From positions 35,706 through 99,705 of the forward strand of contig NZ_JADOET010000013.1 in the NCBI RefSeq assembly GCF_015645385.1: DNA of 64,000 nucleotides. The letters are read 5' to 3'. The notes beneath the pieces were generated by a model that ran no database searches, was not told where the DNA came from, and was given only the letters and a program-made list of their open reading frames with translations. This document shows positions 44,726 to 53,877 of the stretch, in pieces. How positions within the stretch are numbered: the stretch's first letter is position 1; every line of letters starts with the position of its first letter. A program made the position numbers and the translations under genes. The stretch comes from Winogradskyella marina. GTDB taxonomy: Bacteria; Bacteroidota; Bacteroidia; Flavobacteriales; Flavobacteriaceae.

Positions 44726-46117
44726 ATGGGAATTAAATCAAAGAGAAAGAAAAAATATCATTTTACCAATGACTTGTATGTGCTGTTGGTGGTGCTGCAT
44801 TTATGTATAGGTGCTGGGATTTATTATATCCCCTTATTCTCTAAGCTGTATTTTACGGTAGTTTCTCTATTTTTTATAGGAAAGGTATTAATGTCTCCTA
44901 CATCGTCTAAAACCATGTGGGTCCTGTTTGGCTGTGCCTATATGGCTGCAGCAGAGTCTTTCTTTCGGATGACTGGTGGTGGCTTGTTTTATGAGTTTTC
45001 GAAATATTATATTATTTTATTAGTGCTTATTGGGATGTTTTTTACTGGGGTGTCTGGGAAAAGTTATCCTTATTTTTTATATCTTATTTTATTGGTGCCT
45101 TCGGTTTTAGTTGCTTCTACCACTCTAGGTTACGATTTAAATTTTAGGAAATCTATTGCTTTTGTGTTGAGCGGTCCTGTTTGCTTAGGCGCTTCTGCTT
45201 TATATTGTTATGATAAAAAGGTGACACAAGAACAGCTGTTGCAAATTTTAGCTTGTATGAGTTTTCCGGTGTTATCGATGATGGTGTACTTGTTTCTATA
45301 TAACCCGAGTATAAAAGAGGTGTTGCAAGGTACAGGGTCAAACTTCGCTGCATCTGGAGGGTATGGGCCTAATCAGGTCTCAACTTTATTAGGATTAGCA
45401 ATGGTTGCTTTAACGGTTCGGTTTTTTTTAAAATCGCCTAGTTTTTTTTTAAAGGTATTTAATCTGGTATTATTAGCTTTAGTATCGTTTAGAGCCTTGG
45501 TGACTTTTAGCCGTGGAGGAGTTGTTGCTGCCGTTATGATGATGGTTGGTTTTTTGGTAGTGTTGTATACACAATCCAAGTTTAAAAGGCGCCAACAAAT
45601 TATAGGTTCCTTGATTTTATTGTTTATTGGAGTCTCTATTACTTGGATGATAACGGCAAATCAAACAGACGGTATGATCGAAAATCGTTACACAAATAAA
45701 AATGCAGCAGGTGTAGAGAAAAAGGATTTGTCTACGGGGCGAGTAGGTTTGTTTGTAAGAGAGTTTCAAGGATTTATAGATCATCCCTTTCTAGGTGTGG
45801 GTGCAAATGGGATGAAACAAGTACGTTTGGAAGAAGAAGGGAAAATTATAGCGTCTCACAATGAGGTGAGTCGGTTGTTTTCTGAGCACGGTATTCTTGG
45901 GATTATTATTTTGATTATTTTAATAGTAACGCCATTGGCCTATAGAAACCAGCATAAAGGGAATCTATTATTTTATTCGTTTTTAATTTTTTGGTTCGCC
46001 ACCATTAATCACTCCGCCATGCGTATTGCGGCTCCTGGCTTTATCTATGGTTTAGCTTTATTACATGTTACTTATGAGAAAAAACGTACTATACGTCGGG
46101 AACGCCTTATCCAATAA
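44726..46117 (+). CDS. O-antigen ligase / polysaccharide polymerase (WaaL/Wzy family)
   Basis: A polytopic inner-membrane protein of 463 residues with about eleven hydrophobic helices. The Wzy_C-type periplasmic loop shows STGRVGLFVREFQGFIDHPF, then LGVGANGM and HNEVSRLFSEHGILGI, the conserved Arg and His region of O-antigen ligases and polymerases. As an ABC exporter with a glycan-binding Wzt domain is encoded, ligation to lipid A core is plausible. As Wza/Wzc are present, polymerisation is equally possible. The sequence does not decide this. Confidence 0.88.
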   Translation: MGIKSKRKKKYHFTNDLYVLLVVLHLCIGAGIYYIPLFSKLYFTVVSLFFIGKVLMSPTSSKTMWVLFGCAYMAAAESFFRMTGGGLFYEFSKYYIILLVLIGMFFTGVSGKSYPYFLYLILLVPSVLVASTTLGYDLNFRKSIAFVLSGPVCLGASALYCYDKKVTQEQLLQILACMSFPVLSMMVYLFLYNPSIKEVLQGTGSNFAASGGYGPNQVSTLLGLAMVALTVRFFLKSPSFFLKVFNLVLLALVSFRALVTFSRGGVVAAVMMMVGFLVVLYTQSKFKRRQQIIGSLILLFIGVSITWMITANQTDGMIENRYTNKNAAGVEKKDLSTGRVGLFVREFQGFIDHPFLGVGANGMKQVRLEEEGKIIASHNEVSRLFSEHGILGIIILIILIVTPLAYRNQHKGNLLFYSFLIFWFATINHSAMRIAAPGFIYGLALLHVTYEKKRTIRRERLIQ

Positions 46118-47084
46118 AGGAAAAACGAGTACAACTATTGATACCTTAAGTGAGCGCTTAAGTGAAAATTATGTTGTTAAAATTGCTTCTAATAAATCAA
46201 ATAAAATATGGCGTTTATTTGATATGGTATTTTTAGTGTTAAGATATCAATCAAAAACAGATTATGTACTCATTGATACGTATAGCACAGCTAATTTTTA
46301 TTATGCTTTTATTATTAGTCAGTTATGTAGGTTGTTTAACCTTCGGTATATCCCAATTTTACATGGTGGGAATTTGGAACAGCGGTTAAAACATAACCCA
46401 AAGTTAAGTGGATATATTTTTAATAATGCTTATAAATTAATAGCACCATCGAATTTTTTAAAAACAGTTTTCAACCGCTTTGGTTATCCGGATGTATTGT
46501 TTATATCGAATACGATTGATATTGAGGGTTATACATGCTTAAAAAGAGAGATTAAGACTATAAATATGCTTTGGGTGCGGTCTTTTGCTTCCATTTATAA
46601 TCCAGAACAGGCAGTGTTAGTCTTAGAGCAATTGATACGTAATAATTATAAGGCTACATTAACCATGGTTGGCCCTGATGTGGATGGCTCTTTAATTGCT
46701 GTAAAACGTATGGCAGCAGCTAAACAACTGGATGTAAATTTTACTGGAAAATTAACTAAAACAGAGTGGCTGGAACTATCCAAAGGTTCTAATGTTTTTA
46801 TTAACACTACTAACTTTGATAATACTCCTGTAAGTGTAATTGAAGCTATGGCTTTAGGTTTGCCTGTAGTTTCTACTAACGTTGGAGGTTTACCATATTT
46901 AATTAGTGATAAAGAAGACGGTCTTTTAGTGCCGCCGAACAATACCGATGCCATGGTTAATGCCATTATAAAATTAAAATCAGATGAACATTTGAAAGAT
47001 AAATTAGTTACTGCGGCAAGATCTAAAGTTGAGAACTTTGCTTGGGACTCAATAAAAATAAAGTGGGAAAGGCTTTTGTCTTAA
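46074..47084 (+). CDS. Glycosyltransferase family 4 (GT-B)
   Basis: A protein of 336 residues from the ATG at 46074, which gives MRKNVLYVGNALSNKGKTST, a normal GT4 N-terminus (an ATG 9 nt upstream is the alternative). It overlaps the polymerase gene by 44 bp. IPILHGGNLEQRLKHNPKLS, then INMLWVRSFASIYNPEQAVL at the donor domain start, and NTPVSVIEAMALGLPVVSTN with Asp in place of the first Glu of EX7E. Specificity is unknown. Confidence 0.88.
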   Translation: MRKNVLYVGNALSNKGKTSTTIDTLSERLSENYVVKIASNKSNKIWRLFDMVFLVLRYQSKTDYVLIDTYSTANFYYAFIISQLCRLFNLRYIPILHGGNLEQRLKHNPKLSGYIFNNAYKLIAPSNFLKTVFNRFGYPDVLFISNTIDIEGYTCLKREIKTINMLWVRSFASIYNPEQAVLVLEQLIRNNYKATLTMVGPDVDGSLIAVKRMAAAKQLDVNFTGKLTKTEWLELSKGSNVFINTTNFDNTPVSVIEAMALGLPVVSTNVGGLPYLISDKEDGLLVPPNNTDAMVNAIIKLKSDEHLKDKLVTAARSKVENFAWDSIKIKWERLLS

Positions 47085-47130
47085 TTTAATGTTAAAATCC
47101 AATTGAACTTGTTATATTTACATCACTATA

Positions 47131-48534
47131 ATGCTTAAAATGTCGCAAAAAAAAAGTATTCATTTCGAAGTTTCCGAGCGCAAAATTCTATTGAGGATTG
47201 TTGACTTGATTGTGGTGTTTATTGGCGTTTATGCTCTAAGTTATTGTTTTGATTTTGAATATGTTGAAGTCAGTATGGCCAATAGCATTGCCTTAATTTT
47301 ATTAGGAGCCTATATTATATTACTAGGAACAATCTTTGAGTTGTATGATCTTCAAAAAGCGAGTCGGATAGAGTCGACATTTAAAAATACGGTATTAACG
47401 GCCTCTACTGTTGTACTGTTTTATTTATTGACTCCTATATTATCTCCTGAGTTGCCAAATGAACGTATGCAAATCGTCTATCTTTATTTGGCCGTTATTG
47501 TTTCGATTCTCTTGTGGCGTCTTGCATATATTCATTTAATTGAGTCTCCTCGTTTTTACAAACGTGTACTAATCGTTGGTGAAATATCTAATATCGATAG
47601 CTTAGTCAAAGCCTTAAATGCTTCGGATCCTAATTATAAAATAGTTGGTTTTATAAATAGTGAGGAGTCATCTAATGAATCTGTAATATTTAAAGGACTT
47701 CCAGAGTTTGAAGCCAAAGATTTTTTAAACACGATTAATAAAGAACGGATATCTGAGATTTTGGTGGCTAGTTCTAATACAGAAGCTATAATGGCGGAGG
47801 TGTATCACGATTTAATTTCGTTATTAGAGCGTGGTTTTAAAATTAGGGATTATACCCAAGTTTATGAAGAGTTACTGCATAAGGTTCCTATTCAATTTGT
47901 AGGTAAAGACTTTTATAAATATTTCCCATTTAGCCGGAATAATGAGAATAAGCTCTACATATTTATACAACGTGCTTTTGATATTGTTTTTGCCATTATT
48001 GGTTTGGCAATTGGCATCTTATTATTACCTTTTATACTAGTAGGGAATTTAATAGGAAACCGAGGTCCTTTGTTTTATACACAAGAGCGTGTTGGTAAGA
48101 ATAGTCAACTTTTTAATATATTGAAGTTAAGGAGTATGGTTGTAAATGCTGAGGCCAATGGTGTAAAATGGGCTCAAAAAAACGACAGTAGAATTACGGC
48201 CTTTGGTATGTTTTTGAGGCGCTCTCGATTGGATGAAATCCCACAGTTTTACAATGTCCTTAAAGGTGAAATGAGTATTATAGGACCACGACCAGAACGT
48301 CCTTTCTTTGTGAATGAGTTATCTCGTGCGATTCCTTTTTATGAAACACGACATATTATAAACCCAGGACTAACCGGTTGGGCTCAGGTTAGTACACGTT
48401 ATGGGTCTTCAGTAGATGATAGTCTTACTAAGCTTCAATATGATTTGTATTATATTAAGCATCGCAGTGTTTTTTTAGACTTAAATATTTTTATAAAAAC
48501 GCTTAGTACTATTTTGTATTATAGGGGGCAGTAA
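47131..48534 (+). CDS. Full-length phosphoglycosyl transferase (WbaP/WcaJ type)
   Basis: Starts glycan synthesis by moving sugar-1-phosphate to undecaprenyl phosphate. It has 467 residues (ATG at 47140 is an alternative start). Four N-terminal membrane helices (about residues 18-125) are followed by a Rossmann-like domain beginning KRVLIVGEISN. A re-entrant helix at about 285-305 precedes the catalytic domain with KLRSMVVNAEANG, SRLDEIPQFYNVLKGEMSII and GPRPERPFF. The catalytic Asp-Glu pair is intact (D368-E369), unlike in the short enzyme at 11707. It is the last gene of the locus. Confidence 0.92.
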   Translation: MLKMSQKKSIHFEVSERKILLRIVDLIVVFIGVYALSYCFDFEYVEVSMANSIALILLGAYIILLGTIFELYDLQKASRIESTFKNTVLTASTVVLFYLLTPILSPELPNERMQIVYLYLAVIVSILLWRLAYIHLIESPRFYKRVLIVGEISNIDSLVKALNASDPNYKIVGFINSEESSNESVIFKGLPEFEAKDFLNTINKERISEILVASSNTEAIMAEVYHDLISLLERGFKIRDYTQVYEELLHKVPIQFVGKDFYKYFPFSRNNENKLYIFIQRAFDIVFAIIGLAIGILLLPFILVGNLIGNRGPLFYTQERVGKNSQLFNILKLRSMVVNAEANGVKWAQKNDSRITAFGMFLRRSRLDEIPQFYNVLKGEMSIIGPRPERPFFVNELSRAIPFYETRHIINPGLTGWAQVSTRYGSSVDDSLTKLQYDLYYIKHRSVFLDLNIFIKTLSTILYYRGQ

Positions 48535-48871
48535 AAGGGTGTTGGTCGTTTAGTCGTTAGTTGTTTAGTTTGAAGTTGGAAGTTGGAAGTTGGAAGTGTG
48601 GAGTATTAAGTATTAAGAACAAAGTATTAATTACAAAGTATAAAGGTATTAAGTATTATTTGTAATGTGAGACGTCTAATGTATACTGCTTTTTTAGATT
48701 GATTGCTTTTTGATTGTATTATATTGTTTTGTAAGTTTTTGAGATGTAGTGTGTTGTTGTGCTACGAAAGATTTTAGACTCCTACACCTTTAAATTAAAG
48801 AGCAATGATTTGTTACTAATTAGCTTAATACTGAGAATTTCAATTTTCGTTTAAAACGCTAGACTTTTACT
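48535..48871. other. Gap with heptanucleotide array copy 6 between convergent genes
   Basis: From 48572 to 48641 there are ten units in exact 7-nt register: GAAGTTG three times, GAAGTGT, GGAGTAT, TAAGTAT, TAAGAAC, AAAGTAT, TAATTAC, AAAGTAT. The preceding CGTTTAG TCGTTAG also has a 7-nt feel. The rest of the gap is A/T rich and shows no clear terminator for either gene. Confidence 0.75.
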
Positions 48872-50050
48872 TTATTGCGGCAGGTCTTTGTTAAACCACT
48901 TTATTAAATACAAATATCTTATCAGCAAGGCAATTACAATTGGTATTAAACCAATAGCGAATACTTGTACACCTCCAATCCAGTGAAAGGTCATTAGGGC
49001 GAACATTATGATTAAAAATTTAAGGTATCGTGTGATCCATTTTTTTACTTGTGGTTTTAATAACTGTAGCATTACAATTATATTTAAAGGAAATGCCCAT
49101 AATAGATTGTAGTTGTGTGCGGTTGCTGAATGATCTGTTCCAAACCATAAGAACAGTATGAGCACACCGATTAGTCCTGTAGTTCCAAATATAGCAAGGT
49201 CTAGCCATTTTGTTCTGGTGTTGTTTTTGGCATCCTTATAGGTTATATATAACATTATTAAGGCTATTAAACCTATAATTACTAAGGGACTGAATAACCA
49301 ATTTAAAGCTGATTTACTTTCTTTTTTTTGATAAAGCGTAGTTGAGTTTTGAACCAAATTCTCATTGCCATTTATGGTGGCATTCTCAAAAAACGTGTGA
49401 ATGTATTCTGGAAGAAACATGTGCTCAGTTACTGACGCTTTTCTGTCTATTACTGAGCCTAAAGCGATATCAATTCCAAAACTCCCCCAAGAGTTTAAGC
49501 CGACATGGTCGTGAATAAGCGTCCGAAAGGTCTTTGGTTCGAAATTTTCTGGTGTTTTAAAGTCTATTTTAGTGGTGGTTGTCGTTTGTGCAATATCTCT
49601 AATTCGTGTGGCGCAGTTATCATAGAAAAAATCATATAGATACCGTCTGTTTTCAGGTTTATAATTGTTTTCTAAATAATTGAATAGGTTTTGTTTCTCC
49701 GCTGAACTAAGGTTTAAAACTTGCTCGTTTATGGTACGATTACTAATGGAATAGTGATACAATAGATCCTTAAAATTATGTCTGCTAATAAGGTAGTTTA
49801 ACTTGCCTTGTGCAAATTTTAAATAAAAATTAGGGGCTTCAAAATCGTATTCACCATAACCATAAACCACATCTATGCCCAAGGCATTATCTTTTATTCG
49901 GAAGCCGTTATGACCAAAAGCATCATTTAAGGATTCACCAGGACCAATGGTTAATACTGATACTTTTGCATCTTCTGAAAGTTGAAACTGTTGACCAAAT
50001 ACTGAAACAATGGAACATAGGAAGAAGAATGCGAGTAACTTTAATTTCAT
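48872..50050 (-). CDS. DUF4105 / Lnb-type protein (putative lipoprotein N-acyltransferase)
   Basis: A protein of 392 residues. The signal peptide MKLKLLAFFFLCSIVSVFG is followed by a periplasmic domain with AFGHNGFRIKD (44-54, His47) and YDFFYDNCATRIRD (139-152, Cys146). This is the Cys-His arrangement of the DUF4105/Lnb N-terminal domain. Five membrane helices fill the C-terminal 150 residues (about 250-388). Members characterised in Bacteroides N-acylate the lipoprotein amino terminus; transfer to this protein is by family. Its start is 8 bp after the PorV-like gene, so they form an operon. Confidence 0.82.
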   Translation of the reverse strand: MKLKLLAFFFLCSIVSVFGQQFQLSEDAKVSVLTIGPGESLNDAFGHNGFRIKDNALGIDVVYGYGEYDFEAPNFYLKFAQGKLNYLISRHNFKDLLYHYSISNRTINEQVLNLSSAEKQNLFNYLENNYKPENRRYLYDFFYDNCATRIRDIAQTTTTTKIDFKTPENFEPKTFRTLIHDHVGLNSWGSFGIDIALGSVIDRKASVTEHMFLPEYIHTFFENATINGNENLVQNSTTLYQKKESKSALNWLFSPLVIIGLIALIMLYITYKDAKNNTRTKWLDLAIFGTTGLIGVLILFLWFGTDHSATAHNYNLLWAFPLNIIVMLQLLKPQVKKWITRYLKFLIIMFALMTFHWIGGVQVFAIGLIPIVIALLIRYLYLIKWFNKDLPQ

Positions 50051-50058
50051 AAGTATAA

Positions 50059-51132
50059 CTATCTAAAGATGCTAAAATCTATTTTTAGTGAAAACACATT
50101 GGAATACAAGGCTGCACTTTGATCGCCAATATCTGTAAAGGCATAATCTATTTGGATTCCTCTATATTTAAACCCGACGCCAAAGTTGGGTTGAAATGTC
50201 ACTTGTTCGGAATCATCGATTTGTAGTTCATTTTGAAAGTTGCCCACTCCAGCCCGCATAAACACCAAGTCCGTATAGCCAAACTCGAAGCCTAAAGCCG
50301 GATTAATACTTGCAAAGGATGTAGAAATAATATCATTATTTTCAGCAAAACGCATATTTAGATTTGCAGCGGCTAAAAAGGAGTAGTCATAATTATAAAG
50401 CCACTTTTTAGAGAGTCCGATTTGTAATTTAGGAATTGTTATTTCTGTGGTTTCTGGTAATTCTTGGTTTTCGCCATCAATAGCACTACTAATTTGTTCG
50501 AATTTTTCTTCGTCAATTGACCAAGCGTTATAGGTTGTGGTGATATCTCTTGCCATGATACCAAACTTCCAATTGTTTTTACTTTCAAACTGAATGCCTG
50601 CATCGAATCCAAAGCCCCAAGATGATGCGAAATCACCAATCACTCGTCTTATAATTTTTGCATTGACGCCAAAATTTAGACCGTCTAAAGGTAGTTTTCT
50701 GGCATAAGAAAATGTAAGGCCGTAATCTGCGGTAGAAAAGGTGCTTATTCTGTCGTAATTAATATTGCCTTGGTCGTCAATTAATTGTGTGGTGTCTAAT
50801 ATATCATCAACGCCAAATCTAATGAGAGAAAGGCCAACAGCACTTTTATTGTCTAAAGGCATGGCGTAGGCGATGTAGTTGTAATTGGCTATGTTAGCAA
50901 AATAACTAGAATGCATTAATGCGAGTTGGTTATCTTCTAGATGTACCAAGCCGGCTGGGTTCCAATATCCAGAATTAACATCGTCAGTTTGCGATACCAC
51001 TGCATTACTCATACCCAAAGCAGCAGCATCAACACCGATATTCATAAATTCATTAGAATATTTCCGTGTTGTTTGTGCCGAAGCGATGAGCGCTGTAAGT
51101 GTGAATACCAAACCAAGCACATAATGTCGCAT
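50059..51132 (-). CDS. PorV/PorQ family outer-membrane protein (PorV2-like)
   Basis: A FadL-like beta-barrel protein of 357 residues linked to type IX secretion. The signal peptide ends ALIASAQ. Then EFMNIGVDAAALGMSNAVVS and VNSGYWNPAGLV give the PorV signature (AxxxGMGxA...WNPAGL). Alternating strands run to the C-terminal FSLKIDFSIFR, which ends in an aromatic/Arg pattern suited to outer-membrane insertion. PorV proteins shuttle C-terminal-domain cargo to the attachment complex. The assignment as the second, operon-encoded PorV rather than the main one is tentative. A REP-like palindrome lies in its upstream region. Confidence 0.85.
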   Translation of the reverse strand: MRHYVLGLVFTLTALIASAQTTRKYSNEFMNIGVDAAALGMSNAVVSQTDDVNSGYWNPAGLVHLEDNQLALMHSSYFANIANYNYIAYAMPLDNKSAVGLSLIRFGVDDILDTTQLIDDQGNINYDRISTFSTADYGLTFSYARKLPLDGLNFGVNAKIIRRVIGDFASSWGFGFDAGIQFESKNNWKFGIMARDITTTYNAWSIDEEKFEQISSAIDGENQELPETTEITIPKLQIGLSKKWLYNYDYSFLAAANLNMRFAENNDIISTSFASINPALGFEFGYTDLVFMRAGVGNFQNELQIDDSEQVTFQPNFGVGFKYRGIQIDYAFTDIGDQSAALYSNVFSLKIDFSIFR

Positions 51133-51451
51133 ATAATTTTTTTCTTTTTAGCTTACTTTTTTTTTAAAATTGTTACCGTAATAAAGGCTATACAGTCCCG
51201 ATAGGTATCGGGATTGTAATTTCATTTAATCTAAAAATAATTCAATTTCTTTATACGACATTAGTTGTTTAATTGAGTATAAGAGAATTACCTAGTAATT
51301 TTTAAACAGCAAAAATTTTTTACAAAGATGCACATTATTTTTCTATATATTTAACTGATAAATACTGTTCTTATTGTTTTAATTTGAAGCAATTCGGAAA
51401 AATTATAAGATTGAGCGCAAATACTTTTTTATTTTTACAAAAAATACTTCT
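51133..51451. other. Divergent promoter region of porV-like and pssA genes with a palindrome
   Basis: At 51192-51217 there is a 26-bp near-perfect inverted repeat, ACAGTCCCGATA with two central Gs and TATCGGGATTGT (one mismatch), a REP-like element. No full TTG/TAnnTTTG promoter is seen for either gene. Near matches to the -7 box (TATATTTA near 51343, TTAATTTG near 51381) lie before pssA. Confidence 0.5.
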
Positions 51452-52207
51452 ATGAGTTTTAAGAGACACATTCCAAATATAGTGACGCTCCTTAATTTAT
51501 TTTCGGGTTCTATTGCTGTACTATTTGCTGTAAATGGGAATTTTATTGCAGCTGCTATTTTTGTGTTTTTAGGAATATTCTTCGATTTTTTTGATGGACT
51601 TTTGGCGCGGAAGCTCAATGTACAAAGTCCTTTAGGCATTCAATTAGACTCTTTGGCCGATTTAGTAACCAGTGGAGTAGTGCCAGGTATTATAATGTAT
51701 AAGCTGATTTCTGACGCTACAAATTCTCCAAGTTTAGGTGTGAGTTCTGATAGTTGGAATTCTGTTTTTCATTGGGAAGAGTTTCAATTGCCAGTGCTAC
51801 CTTTAATTGGTTTGTTAATTACCTTAGCCTCTGCTTATCGCTTGGCTAAATTTAATATAGATGAAGATCAACAGAGCTATTTTAAAGGTTTGCCAGTTCC
51901 TGCAAATACCTTGGTTATACTGTCATTACCACTGATTTTAGAATATCAGAATAACGACCTTATGAATTCCATTATTTATAATCCGTGGTTTTTAATTGGG
52001 CTAACGCTTTTGAGTTGTTACCTCTTAAATTCTAATATTAAATTATTTGCTCTAAAGTTTAAAAATTGGGGATTTAAGGATAATGCTGTTCGGTATATAT
52101 TTCTAATATTGAGTCTTGTCATTTTGATAGTGCTACATTTTGCCGCAATTCCACTGGTTATTGGCTTGTATATTGTGCTTTCTTTATTGACGCAATCTAA
52201 AATTTAA
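51452..52207 (+). CDS. pssA: CDP-diacylglycerol-serine O-phosphatidyltransferase
   Basis: Makes phosphatidylserine, the precursor of phosphatidylethanolamine, in the inner membrane. It has 251 residues with about eight helices. The CDP-alcohol phosphotransferase motif is perfect: D48-G49-x2-A52-R53-x8-G62-x3-D66-x3-D70, in the segment FDGLLARKLNVQSPLGIQLD. The N-terminal SFKRHIPNIVTLLNLFSGSI is typical of the PssA branch. Monocistronic. Confidence 0.94.
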   Translation: MSFKRHIPNIVTLLNLFSGSIAVLFAVNGNFIAAAIFVFLGIFFDFFDGLLARKLNVQSPLGIQLDSLADLVTSGVVPGIIMYKLISDATNSPSLGVSSDSWNSVFHWEEFQLPVLPLIGLLITLASAYRLAKFNIDEDQQSYFKGLPVPANTLVILSLPLILEYQNNDLMNSIIYNPWFLIGLTLLSCYLLNSNIKLFALKFKNWGFKDNAVRYIFLILSLVILIVLHFAAIPLVIGLYIVLSLLTQSKI

Positions 52208-52741
52208 TAGTCTTATTATTAATGTCCGATAAAAGACATAAGACCGCTGCGCTGTTAGACGTGAGAACCAAGACTTGATTCTAACTAACTGATAAACAGT
52301 TTTGTTTTAAAAGTATGTGCCCAAAAGCATAGTGTTTTTTTAATTCTTAAAACCCATTGTTTAAATAAGGTTTAAGAATCTTGATCGTTTTTAGTCGGAC
52401 AACAAAAATGGTTTATGATATTTGGAAATAACAACCCATGAACGGTAGTGTTATTACCGAAGAATAATTTTATGTAGTTTGTAAAAAATATCTCGCAGAT
52501 ATATTAGATTTACACTGAAAAACAGCATTGGTTGTATTCAAAATGAGACTGCTGATTATGTTATTTTAGATCAGCCCATAAATACTGGATGTTTAGAATA
52601 GAACTATTTATAATACAGTCGAGAAGTTATTGAAATTAAGGGTTTGTAGGTATTCGACTATGCTAAGATTGACATAAATTAAACATTGCTTTTTAAAATA
52701 TTTTTATTAAAATTTAATTCATATAAACACAATTATAATTA
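52208..52741. other. 534-bp gap between pssA and the DUF808 gene
   Basis: No intact gene. GTCTTAT and ATAAGAC near 52211-52240 form a weak inverted repeat after pssA, without a T-run. Between about 52530 and 52606 one frame reads IGCIQNETADYVILDQPINT, which looks coding-like, but it is bounded by stops and I cannot assign it; it may be a decayed gene. No promoter or RNA gene was recognised. Confidence 0.35.
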
Positions 52742-53614
52742 ATGGCTTCAGGATTTTTTGCATTACTCGATGATATAGCAGCTATAATGGATGATGTTGC
52801 TGCGATGACTAAAATCACAACCAAGAAAACAGCCGGTATTTTGGGCGACGATTTGGCTGTAAATGCCGAGAAAGCTTCTGGGTTTGTATCTTCTCGTGAA
52901 ATTCCCGTTTTATGGGCAATTACGAAAGGTTCCATGCTTAATAAAATAATAATACTGCCATTGGCTTTTTTATTAAGTGCATTTATACCTTGGGCAGTGA
53001 TTGCTATATTGCTTTTTGGTGGCCTGTACTTGGCTTATGAAGGTGCAGAAAAAATCTACGAATATATTGTACCACATCCACAAGACGTTGTCGTTGATCT
53101 AAAAAAGGATTATACAGAAGACGAGCTTTTAGAAAAGGAAAAGGCGAAGATTAAATCTGCTGTAGTTACCGATTTTATTCTTTCCGTTGAAATTGTAATA
53201 ATAGCCTTAGGAACAGTAGTTAATGAGACATTGGTGACACAAATTATTGTGGTTTCAATTGTTGCGTTAATTGCAACGGTAGGTGTTTATGGCATTGTTG
53301 CTATAATAGTACGAATGGATGATCTTGGATTAAAACTTATTAGTAAAAGTAATGGAAGTCGAGGTTTTTTATTTGGAATTGGGACGTTTTTGGTAAAGGC
53401 TTTACCGATTGTAATTAAGAGCTTATCAGTTATTGGTACGATTGCTTTATTGTTAGTTGCAGGTGGTATTTTTGTTCATAATATTGAATATATGCATCAT
53501 TTTTTAGAGCAGATTCCTTCGTTGTTGCGTGATTTTCTTATTGGACTTGTGGTTGGTGGTGTTTGTTTGCTGCTGGTTAATGGTTTTAAGATGTTGTTTT
53601 TGAAGAAGGGGTAA
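52742..53614 (+). CDS. DUF808 family membrane protein (YedI-like)
   Basis: An inner-membrane protein of 290 residues. It begins MASGFFALLDDIAAIMDDVA and continues KITTKKTAGILGDDLAVNAEK, a block that defines the DUF808/YedI family. Hydrophobic helices lie at about 77-110, 140-190 and 225-290. The function is unknown. The gene is flanked by non-coding sequence on both sides and is probably monocistronic. Confidence 0.9.
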   Translation: MASGFFALLDDIAAIMDDVAAMTKITTKKTAGILGDDLAVNAEKASGFVSSREIPVLWAITKGSMLNKIIILPLAFLLSAFIPWAVIAILLFGGLYLAYEGAEKIYEYIVPHPQDVVVDLKKDYTEDELLEKEKAKIKSAVVTDFILSVEIVIIALGTVVNETLVTQIIVVSIVALIATVGVYGIVAIIVRMDDLGLKLISKSNGSRGFLFGIGTFLVKALPIVIKSLSVIGTIALLLVAGGIFVHNIEYMHHFLEQIPSLLRDFLIGLVVGGVCLLLVNGFKMLFLKKG

Positions 53615-53721
53615 GAGTTGGGGTTTTGTGAAATGAAATATTTCTGAAAAATGGAACAATAGCGATTTACAAGTTTTAAATCAATAACCAATATTGGTTA
53701 TTTTTTAATAACGTATATAGA

Positions 53722-53777
53722 AGTGGATTAGGTTCGTAGAACTTAAAGGTTTGCCTGCCTTTATAGAAAGACAGAAC
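53722..53777 (+). repeat. Outer direct repeat, left, of the GIY-YIG unit
   Basis: A 56-bp stretch starting AGTGGATTAGGTTCGTAGAA and ending AGACAGAAC. It matches 54352-54408 in direct orientation with a few differences. Both share the AGTGGATT start and GACAGAAC end with the inner inverted repeats. Confidence 0.7.
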
Positions 53778-53833
53778 ACGTTTACTCTCTTATGTATTCT
53801 TATGTTTTTATATTTATAAAAACTTCGTCGCTT

Positions 53834-53862
53834 TGTCATTCCTGCGACGGCAGGAATCCACT
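53834..53862 (+). repeat. Inner inverted repeat, left, of the GIY-YIG unit
   Basis: A 29-bp repeat, TGTCATTCCTGCGACGGCAG then GAATCCACT. Its reverse complement matches 54262-54290 at 27 of 29 positions. It contains its own hairpin, CCTGC/GCAGG. It ends 15 nt before the GIY-YIG start codon. Confidence 0.8.
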
Positions 53863-53877
53863 TGTTTAAACATAATA

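Noticed and set aside
48572..48641. Possible CRISPR array
   Set aside because: Units are 7 nt without spacers, and no cas genes occur; the same applies to the other heptamer arrays.
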